DNA from: Streptomyces sp. NBC_01216 | Lineage (GTDB): Bacteria; Actinomycetota; Actinomycetes; Streptomycetales; Streptomycetaceae | Assembly (NCBI RefSeq): GCF_035994945.1 | Contig: NZ_CP108677.1 | Span: 620,001-684,000, forward strand | Direction of reading: 5' to 3' | DNA: 64,000 nt | Shown: piece after piece, positions 53,729 through 59,916 of the stretch | Numbering within the stretch: position 1 is the first letter of the stretch | Layout of the letters: each line of letters starts with the position of its first letter | Notes under the pieces: model-generated | Seen by the model: the letters and a program-made list of their open reading frames with translations, nothing else | Database searches by the model: none | What the model was told of the DNA's origin: nothing | Made by a program: the position numbers and the translations under genes

Positions 53729-55078
53729 GTGTCCCAGGTGACGACCACCGACCTGTACGAGGTCACCATGGCTCTCTCGTACCTGCGGGAAGACCTGCGC
53801 GCGCCGGCCACCTTCAGCCTGTTCGCACGCGAGCTGCCCCCGGGGCGCGGCTTCCTCGTGGCCGCCGGGCTCGAGCCCGCGCTCGACTACCTCTCCCGCT
53901 TCCGCGTGGGGCGCTCGGACATCGCGGACTTCGCGGAGGTGCTGCGCAGGCCCGTCGAGGAGCTCGAACCGCTGCACGGGCTGTCCTTCGACGGGCAGGT
54001 CCGGGCCGTGCCCGAAGGTCGGCTCGTCCTCGCCGGGGAGCCTCTCCTGGAGGTCACCGCCCCGCTGCCGCAGGCGCAGCTGGTGGAAAGCTTCCTGCTC
54101 TCCCTCCTCTGCCATCAGACGACGATCGCGTCCAAGGCGGCCCGGTGCGTGCTCGCCGGCGCGGGCCGCCCCCTGGTGGACTTCTCGCTCCGCCGCGCCC
54201 ACGGCGCGGAGGCGGGCACGCAAGCGGCTCGGGTGTGCGGCCTGGTCGGCTTCGCCGGGACCAGCAACGTCGCCGCCGCGCGCCGCTACGGCATCCCCGC
54301 GGCGGGCACGATGGCCCACTCGTACGTCGAGACCTTCGGCTCCGAGGAGGCGGCGTTCCGGGCCTTCGCCCGCGCCCACCCGGGGCCGGTGACCTTCCTC
54401 GTCGACACCTACGACACCGATCGGGGCGTGGCGACCGCCGCGCGCGTCCTCGCGGACCTCGGGCTCGGTCCCGGATGCGGGATCCGTCTGGACAGCGGCG
54501 ACCTGGGCGCCCTGGCCCGCCGGGCACGTGCCGCCCTGGACGCGGCGGGGCTCGGGGAGGTGCGGATCGTCGCGAGTGGCGGACTGGACGAGTACCGCGT
54601 GGACCGGCTGGTGCGCCAGGGGGCGCCGATCGACGCGTACGCCGTGGGGACGAAGGTCGGCACGTCCGCGGACGCCCCCTTCCTGGACGCGGCGTACAAG
54701 ATGGTCGAGTACGACGGCCGGCCCGTCATGAAGCTCTCATCGGCGAAGGTGACGGCTCCCGCGCCGAAGCAGGTCTTCCGCGGTCCCGGGCTGCGAGACG
54801 TCATCGGCCTGGCGAACGAGGAGCCGCCCGCGGGCACGGAGCCGCTTCTGCGGACCGTGATGCGTGGCGGGCTCCGCACCGGGCCGCCCGACACCCTGGG
54901 CGCCGCCCGCGCCCGCTTCGAGGCGGACGTCGCGGAACTGCCGGAGGAGGCGCGGCGTATCGAGGCTCCCGTGGCGCCGCTGCCGGCCGTGTCGACGCGG
55001 CTGACGGCCCTGACGGCGGTCGTGCGGCACAGGCTGGAGGCGCGGTCACCGGAGAGCGACGGGCGAGGTGACGGGTGA
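53729..55078 (+). CDS. pncB: Nicotinate phosphoribosyltransferase
   Basis: The 449-residue protein starts TTDLYEVTMALSYLREDLRA and has the family motifs FARELPPGRGFLVAAGLEPA, VDFSLRRAHGAEAGTQAARV (with the Arg-His that contacts substrate), FAGTSNVAAARRYGIPAAGT, AHSYVETFG, VDTYDTDRGVATA and GIRLDSGDLGALARRARAAL. It makes nicotinate mononucleotide from nicotinate, PRPP and ATP in the NAD salvage pathway. Start GTG 53729 was used. NAD salvage next to stress proteins fits redox adaptation, and Mtb pncB2 lies in the DevR regulon, a useful parallel. Confidence 0.9.
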   Translation: MSQVTTTDLYEVTMALSYLREDLRAPATFSLFARELPPGRGFLVAAGLEPALDYLSRFRVGRSDIADFAEVLRRPVEELEPLHGLSFDGQVRAVPEGRLVLAGEPLLEVTAPLPQAQLVESFLLSLLCHQTTIASKAARCVLAGAGRPLVDFSLRRAHGAEAGTQAARVCGLVGFAGTSNVAAARRYGIPAAGTMAHSYVETFGSEEAAFRAFARAHPGPVTFLVDTYDTDRGVATAARVLADLGLGPGCGIRLDSGDLGALARRARAALDAAGLGEVRIVASGGLDEYRVDRLVRQGAPIDAYAVGTKVGTSADAPFLDAAYKMVEYDGRPVMKLSSAKVTAPAPKQVFRGPGLRDVIGLANEEPPAGTEPLLRTVMRGGLRTGPPDTLGAARARFEADVAELPEEARRIEAPVAPLPAVSTRLTALTAVVRHRLEARSPESDGRGDG

Positions 55079-55207
55079 TGAGGCGCCGCACCGGGCCTGG
55101 CGGACGCCGCGGCTGACCGAGGCGCGTGCGTCGGCGGGGGCGCGTGCGTCGAGGCGGTGTGGGACTCGCGTCGGTCCGGTCACGCCGCTGCCCCGCACGG
55201 GCACCGT

Positions 55208-56113
55208 TCACATCCCCTCGTCCGGCTCCGGTGCGGAGGGCGGGACGATCTCGACCGGGCAGTGGGCGTGGTGGATCAGTGTGTGTGCGACACGGCCCAG
55301 CGACGGTCCCACGCCCAGCGCGCGACGGTCGCGGCCCATCACGACGAGGTCGGTGTGGCTGCTGGCCTGGATCAGGATTCCGGGTGTGCTCGTGCCCGTC
55401 TCCACGTGGTGCCCGACGATGAGCCGGGGGTAGAGCGCGCGGACACGGTCGGCGAGTTCCTTCACCTCCTGAACGCGCTGGCGGGCGATCCCGTCGAGGT
55501 CGTCCAGCATGGTGGCGACGCTCCCGATGTGGGTGAGCACGTTCCAGACGCTCACCAGGCGCAGCGCCGCCTTGCGGGCGTCGGCCTCGGCCGCCGCGTG
55601 GAGCAGCCACCTCAGATCCGCGGCGTCGTGCACGGCCGCGGTCACCGAGCCCGTGTCGGGGCGCCGCCCCTCACCGCGTACGACGATCACCGGCACGTCG
55701 GCGCGGGCGGCCACGCCCAAGCCGACGGAGCCGAGCATCAGGCTGGAGAATCCGCCGAGCCCCCGGTTGCCGACGACGATCGTTCCCCGGTGGCCGGCCG
55801 CCGCCCGGAGAGCGGCGACCGGCTCCTGACGGCTCAGTTCCCTGGTGACGGCGAGGTCCGGGAAGCGGTCCCCGACCTCGCGCGTGGCTTCGGCCAGCAG
55901 GTCGCGGCCCGCCTCGCGCACCGCCTGGAGCGTCTCGGCGTTGGCGTAGAGGGCGCGACGGTCGGTGTCGGAGGCGTGCACGAGACGCAGGGGACGCCCC
56001 CGGCGGTCCGCCTCGGCGGCGGCCCACAGGACGGCCGCCCGCCCGGAGGGCGAACCGTCGACGCCCACGACGACATGGCCGAGCTCCGGCCGGGCGGGGG
56101 TCTCGCTGTTCAT
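55208..56113 (-). CDS. Universal stress protein, two Usp domains
   Basis: The 301-residue protein has two UspA domains. The first starts HVVVGVDGSPSGRAAVLWAA and has the nucleotide-binding loop VVGNRGLGGFSSLMLGSVGL; the second ends VVMGRDRRALGVGPSLGRVA with HTLIHHAHCPVEIVPPS. ATG 56113 follows GGAGGAGGAG. A strong Dos-box-like palindrome at 56203-56218 sits 90 bp upstream, in the region shared with the divergent universal stress gene at 56338. Two-domain Usp proteins of this type are usual members of DevR/OsdR regulons. Confidence 0.9.
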   Translation of the reverse strand: MNSETPARPELGHVVVGVDGSPSGRAAVLWAAAEADRRGRPLRLVHASDTDRRALYANAETLQAVREAGRDLLAEATREVGDRFPDLAVTRELSRQEPVAALRAAAGHRGTIVVGNRGLGGFSSLMLGSVGLGVAARADVPVIVVRGEGRRPDTGSVTAAVHDAADLRWLLHAAAEADARKAALRLVSVWNVLTHIGSVATMLDDLDGIARQRVQEVKELADRVRALYPRLIVGHHVETGTSTPGILIQASSHTDLVVMGRDRRALGVGPSLGRVAHTLIHHAHCPVEIVPPSAPEPDEGM

Positions 56114-56202
56114 GGCTCCTCCTCCGGAGTACGCCCGGGTCCCCGGGCGGCACGCCCGAGGGGCGACACCTCCACGCTGCCACCGCGGCGGGCCGTCCGG
56201 GA

Positions 56203-56218
56203 GGGGCCGATCGGTCCC
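56203..56218. promoter_or_regulatory. Dos-box-like palindrome between divergent usp genes
   Basis: GGGGCCGATCGGTCCC is a 16-bp palindrome with one mismatched pair. It shares GGGCCGATCGG with the site at 4351. It lies 90 bp from the 56113 start and 120 bp from the 56338 start and could serve both genes. Confidence 0.6.
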
Positions 56219-56337
56219 GATCACGGCCTGCCCGGCCCTGCCGCCGGAAGGCGCGGGACCTCCAGCCTGGTGACAGGCACGTCCCGTCCGGCACGGACCC
56301 GGGACGGGGCCCGGCGACTCGACGGAGGAGGCGTGTC

Positions 56338-57195
56338 ATGACAGCCGCGGTCATGGTCGGCATGGACGGTTCGAGGGAGTGCCTCGCCGCGGCGGGGTGG
56401 GCGGCGGCGGAGGCGGCGTCCCGGAGGATGCCGCTGAGGCTGGTGCACGTGGCGGAGTGGCCGAGTACTCCGGAGGTGCCCGCGCCGTACGGCCGTGCCG
56501 TGGACGAGCGGGCGGGGCGTCTGCTGCGGGTGGCGGCGGACCGCGCCCGGCGTGACCATCCCGGCCTGGAGGTGGTCACGGAACGTGCGCGCGGCCGGGT
56601 GGCGGAGGAGCTCACGGCGGCGGCGGACGAGGCGGATCTGACGGTCCTCGGCTCGCGCGGGCTGGGAGGCGTGTGGGGTTTCGTCGTCGGTTCGGTCTCG
56701 CTGTCCGTCGTCGGCTCGGCGCGACGGCCGGTCGTCCTGGTACGCGCCGACGACGGCCACGTGGTGTCCGAGGACGGGATCGTGGCGGGCGTCGACATCG
56801 ACCAGCCCTGCGAGGCCCTGCTGGCGTTCTCGTTCGACGAGGCCGCCCGGACCGGCATGCCGCTGAGATGTGTCCACAGCCGGACGCTTCCCGCCCCGTA
56901 CGGCTACGCGGCCGTCGTGGACCCGGAGATCGGCGAGGAACTGCGCGGTCGTCTCCTCGGGGTACTGGACGAGCTGCTGGAACCGTGGCGGAAGCGGTAC
57001 GGGGAGGTGAAGGTGGCGGCCGAGGTGGTGGTGGGCCCGGCTGCCTACCAGCTGGTCGAGGCGTCGCAGACCGCCCGGCTCGTCGTCGTCGGGCGCCGCA
57101 GCCGCCGGCTCCGGCTCGGTCCGCGTCCGGGCCATGTCGCCCACGCGGTCCTCCACCACAGCCCCGCGCCGGTCGCCGTGGTCCCGTCGGCCTGA
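56338..57195 (+). CDS. Universal stress protein, two Usp domains
   Basis: The 285-residue protein begins AAVMVGMDGSRECLAAAGWA and has the loop VLGSRGLGGVWGFVVGSVSL in the first domain and [20 protein letters not shown] in the second, followed by HAVLHHSPAPVAVVPSA. The Gly-x-Gly loops suggest ATP binding in domain one. ATG 56338 has GGAGGAGG six bases upstream. It is very similar in layout to the product of 58146-59003, so the pair may be paralogues from a local duplication with the DUF1918 gene between them. Confidence 0.91.
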   Translation: MTAAVMVGMDGSRECLAAAGWAAAEAASRRMPLRLVHVAEWPSTPEVPAPYGRAVDERAGRLLRVAADRARRDHPGLEVVTERARGRVAEELTAAADEADLTVLGSRGLGGVWGFVVGSVSLSVVGSARRPVVLVRADDGHVVSEDGIVAGVDIDQPCEALLAFSFDEAARTGMPLRCVHSRTLPAPYGYAAVVDPEIGEELRGRLLGVLDELLEPWRKRYGEVKVAAEVVVGPAAYQLVEASQTARLVVVGRRSRRLRLGPRPGHVAHAVLHHSPAPVAVVPSA

Positions 57196-57271
57196 GCACC
57201 TCGCGCCCTTCCCGGTCCGTCGCCGGGCCGTCACGGTCGGTGGGGGCCGACCGCGCGCGTCGGCGGGGAGG

Positions 57272-57559
57272 TCACGGCCGGGGAGCGGGCTCCGCGGGTG
57301 GTGGGTCGGTCGGGCCGAGGGGCGGGAGATGCCGGACCCTCGCGTCGGGGCCGGGGAACACCAGTGTCACCCGCCCCGTGTCGGACCATCGGACGTCGTA
57401 GGGCGGTGTGCCGTCGGCATGGTGCAGTCCGACGATCTCACCGTCCCGCCCCACGTCGCCGACCGTGGCGCCCCCCACGATCAACCGGTCGCCGAGACGG
57501 GCCCACAGCCCGGCGCGGGGACGCTCCTGACCGTGCTGTCGTGCTCCGGTCGCCGTCAT
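57272..57559 (-). CDS. DUF1918 domain protein
   Basis: The 95-residue protein carries the DUF1918 pattern: ARLGDRLIVGGATVGDVGRD, GEIVGLHHADGTPPYDVRWS, then DTGRVTLVFPGPDARV. This small SH3-like fold occurs in actinobacteria, often near universal stress genes; Mtb members include DevR-linked genes. The start is ATG 57559 with GAGG-rich sequence upstream; the longer frame to 57976 is unsupported. Three Dos-box-like elements lie 75-130 bp upstream. Its function is unknown. Confidence 0.83.
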   Translation of the reverse strand: MTATGARQHGQERPRAGLWARLGDRLIVGGATVGDVGRDGEIVGLHHADGTPPYDVRWSDTGRVTLVFPGPDARVRHLPPLGPTDPPPAEPAPRP

Positions 57560-57633
57560 GGTCCTCGCCTCCCGGCCCGGGGGTCCGGCCGCGGCCCTGC
57601 CGCGGTCGCCGTTCTCACGTCTCCACGGTGCCC

Positions 57634-57649
57634 CCGGCCGGCCGGTCCC
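57634..57649. promoter_or_regulatory. Dos-box-like element 1 upstream of DUF1918
   Basis: CCGGCCGGCCGGTCCC has a palindromic core and the CGGTCCC half site, matching the proposed core at 12 of 16 positions. It is the weakest of three adjacent elements. Confidence 0.3.
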
Positions 57650-57653
57650 GACA

Positions 57654-57669
57654 GGGGCCAACTGTCCCC
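57654..57669. promoter_or_regulatory. Dos-box-like element 2 upstream of DUF1918
   Basis: GGGGCCAACTGTCCCC fits GGGNC-N4-GNCCC and is followed by CGAA, as in the mycobacterial DevR box. It lies 95 bp upstream of the DUF1918 start. Confidence 0.5.
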
Positions 57670-57673
57670 GAAG

Positions 57674-57689
57674 GGGACCGTTCGGCACT
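57674..57689. promoter_or_regulatory. Dos-box-like element 3 upstream of DUF1918
   Basis: GGGACCGTTCGGCACT has a full left half and a degenerate right half. Its centre is 20 bp from element 2, or about two helical turns, which would place bound dimers on the same face. Confidence 0.4.
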
Positions 57690-57948
57690 GCCCGGGGCCG
57701 GCGCTTCGCAGGAAGGTGGCACAGGACGGCGGGAGCCGTCGGGCGTCGCGTCCCGTGGAGGAGGACCGTCATGGAGCACCACGGGACGGCGTGGTGCCGG
57801 CGCACGGGCGGGCCCCCTCCCGTACCGGCGGCCGTGTCCGCGCGGGGCGGGCGGATGATCACTCGCGCCCACCACGCCGTCCCGGCGGCCGGCGCGGGCC
57901 GGGGGCCGCGGGATGACGAGGGGATTCCGCGGGGAGACCATGGAGGGC

Positions 57949-57983
57949 GGGAACGGTGCGGTACGCCGTACCGCACCGTTCCC
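57949..57983. promoter_or_regulatory. 35-bp perfect palindrome upstream of usp
   Basis: GGGAACGGTGCGGTACG and its exact reverse complement flank a single C. It lies 163 bp before ATG 58146 and 390 bp from the divergent DUF1918 start, so it is not placed as the terminator of an annotated gene. It could be an operator, or a terminator of an unannotated short transcript. Confidence 0.55.
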
Positions 57984-58145
57984 CGGGCGGGCGGTATCCG
58001 GCGGGCCGTCCTTCCGGGGCGCGGTTCCCCGGGACGCGGGGCCGGTGGTCCGGCGACTGCGCGCGGCTCTCGGCGGCCGGGTCCCGGTGGACGGCACCCG
58101 GCTCACGTACGACGGCGACGACACCGAACGAGGAGGTGCACGATC

Positions 58146-59003
58146 ATGGCGCGGAGCATCGTGGTCGGCCTGGACGGCACGGAGCAGGCGAGAGCCGCGG
58201 CGGAGTGGGCGGCGGAAGAGGCGCGGCTGCGGGAGACCGCACTGCACCTCGTGTACGCGAAGGAACCGGTACCGGAGGCCCTTCTGTCGCTGGTGACCCG
58301 GGAGTCCGAGGAGGACTGGGCCGAGGAGATGCTGGTGCGCACCGCCGCCGCACTGCGTGCACGTCATCCCGCGTTGTCCGTGACCACGCGCCTGCTGCCG
58401 GCGGGCCCCGTGCCGGAACTCGTCGCCGTCGCCGAGGAGAGCGAACTGCTCGTCCTCGGCTCGCGGGCACTCGGAAGCGTGGCCGGCTACCTGCTCGGCT
58501 CGGTGGGCCTGGCGGTCGCCGGCTCGGTCGAACGGCCCGTCGTACTGGTCCGGGCCGTCGGCCGGGTCACCGCCTCGCGGGGCACCGTCGTGGTCGGCAC
58601 GGACGTGCGGCAGCCCATGGACGCCGTACTGGGATTCTCCTTCGAAGAGGCCGCACGGCGCGGTGCCCGGGTCCAGGTCGTGTACGCGCAGCAACTCCCC
58701 CTCTACGCGGGTCTGGGGCCGGCGATGGTGCCCGACGTCCGGGCGGCCGCGGCTCCGGAGGTCCGGCGCTGGCTCGACGAGCAGCTGGAACCCTGGCGGG
58801 CGAAGTACCCCGAACTCGATACCGCCGCCCGGGTGGTGGCGGGTTCGGCCGGCCTCGCACTGGTCGAGGCCGCCGACGACGCCGCGCTCGTGGTGGTGGG
58901 CCGGCGGAGTCGCCGCTCGGCGCTGGGTGCTCGCCTCGGCAGCGTGGCCCACGCCGTCCTGCACCACAGCCCGGTGCCCGTGGCCCTGGTACCCCACGAC
59001 TGA
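58146..59003 (+). CDS. Universal stress protein, two Usp domains
   Basis: The 285-residue protein begins RSIVVGLDGTEQARAAAEWA and contains the loop LVLGSRALGSVAGYLLGSVG in domain one and VVVGRRSRRSALGARLGSVA with HAVLHHSPVPVALVPHD in domain two. It closely parallels the 56338 product in length and order. ATG 58146 has GAGGAGG nine bases upstream. The stop is followed by sequence related to AGAGCC-N8-GGCCTCT that may form a bulged terminator hairpin. It is likely part of the DevR/OsdR-type stress set. Confidence 0.92.
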   Translation: MARSIVVGLDGTEQARAAAEWAAEEARLRETALHLVYAKEPVPEALLSLVTRESEEDWAEEMLVRTAAALRARHPALSVTTRLLPAGPVPELVAVAEESELLVLGSRALGSVAGYLLGSVGLAVAGSVERPVVLVRAVGRVTASRGTVVVGTDVRQPMDAVLGFSFEEAARRGARVQVVYAQQLPLYAGLGPAMVPDVRAAAAPEVRRWLDEQLEPWRAKYPELDTAARVVAGSAGLALVEAADDAALVVVGRRSRRSALGARLGSVAHAVLHHSPVPVALVPHD

Positions 59004-59102
59004 GCTGAGAGCCTGTCGCGTGGCCTCTGACCGGGGCGGCGGCGGACCGCCCGAACGCGGCCGTGAACGTCCCTCGGGGCCGGGCGGCGGCGGCCCGGCC
59101 AT

Positions 59103-59130
59103 GGGGTCCTTCGGTCCCTTCCTCGGGACC
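59103..59130. promoter_or_regulatory. Dos-box-like element and overlapping inverted repeat upstream of the ABC genes
   Basis: GGGGTCCTTCGGTCCC (59103-59118) keeps both half sites and matches the proposed core at 13 of 16 positions. Overlapping it, GGTCCC and GGGACC flank TTCCTC (59113-59130) as a perfect 6-bp inverted repeat. The elements end 38 bp before ATG 59168. Confidence 0.4.
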
Positions 59131-59167
59131 GGGTGGCCGTAGCGCCGGGGGCCGTAGGGAGGTTGGT

Positions 59168-59914
59168 ATGGAACACATGAACACCGATCGGCCGATCCTC
59201 GTCGCCACCGGGGTACGCAAGACCTACCGCACGGGGTCCGTGGAAGTCGCCGCCCTGGTCGATCTGGACCTCCTCGTGCGTCACGGCGAGATGGTGGGGG
59301 TCATGGGTCCTTCGGGTTCGGGGAAGACCACGTTGCTGAACTGTCTGTCCGGGCTCGACGACATCGACGGCGGCCGGGTGGAGGTCGGCGGCCACGACCT
59401 GTTCGCGATGTCGGACGCGGCTCGCACGGAACACCGGGCCCACACCATGGGTTTCGTCTTCCAGGCGTTCAATCTCATACCCGTCTTCTCGGCGGTGGAG
59501 AACGTCGAACTTCCCCTGCTGCTCGTGGGCACCCGTCCGCGTGAGGCCCGGCGCAGGGCGCTGGACATGCTCGACCGGGTGGAGCTCGGCCACCGGGTGG
59601 AGCACCGGCCGAACGAGTTGTCCGGGGGTGAGCAGCAGCGGGTGACCATCGCCCGTGCGCTCGCCGCGCGCCCGGCCGTCGTGTGGGCGGACGAACCGAC
59701 CGGCAATCTGGACAGCACGATGGCCGAGCAGGTCATGGACCTGCTGTGCGAACTCAACCGGGACGAGGGCCAGACGATCGTCCTGGTCACCCACGACGGT
59801 GCCATCGGCGCGCGTGTCCCCCGGCTGATCCGGATGCGTGACGGGCACCTGGTCGGCGACGTCCGCCGGTCCGTTCCCGCCCCGCCCGCGACCCGCGACG
59901 TCCCCTCGGGCTGA
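59168..59914 (+). CDS. ABC transporter ATP-binding protein, MacB/LolD type
   Basis: The 248-residue ATPase has Walker A GPSGSGKTT, Q-loop VFQAFNLIPVFSAVENVELP, signature LSGGEQQRVTIARAL, Walker B VVWADEPTGNLD and switch His in VTHDGA. It is of the LolD/MacB group and pairs with the FtsX-type permease that starts two bases after its stop. ATG 59168 has GGGAGG five bases upstream. A Dos-box-like element lies just upstream, which may link this system to the stress regulon, by position only. Confidence 0.92.
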   Translation: MEHMNTDRPILVATGVRKTYRTGSVEVAALVDLDLLVRHGEMVGVMGPSGSGKTTLLNCLSGLDDIDGGRVEVGGHDLFAMSDAARTEHRAHTMGFVFQAFNLIPVFSAVENVELPLLLVGTRPREARRRALDMLDRVELGHRVEHRPNELSGGEQQRVTIARALAARPAVVWADEPTGNLDSTMAEQVMDLLCELNRDEGQTIVLVTHDGAIGARVPRLIRMRDGHLVGDVRRSVPAPPATRDVPSG

Positions 59915-59916
59915 CC

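Larger units (their letters stand above)
57560..58145. other. Divergent regulatory interval upstream of DUF1918 and usp genes
   Basis: Between divergent genes lie three Dos-box-like elements (57634-57689), an ATG at 57771 with a GGAGGAGG site whose frame runs in phase into the downstream universal stress gene, and a 35-bp palindrome at 57949-57983. The codons between 57771 and 58145 look non-coding, so the ATG is taken as the relic of a lost gene or a chance start. Confidence 0.45.

Noticed and set aside
57558..58145. N-terminal extension of the universal stress protein, including ATG 57771 with a strong ribosome binding site
   Set aside because: The Usp fold starts at 58146, which has its own GAGGAGG. 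The extension is low-complexity and crosses a 35-bp palindrome.
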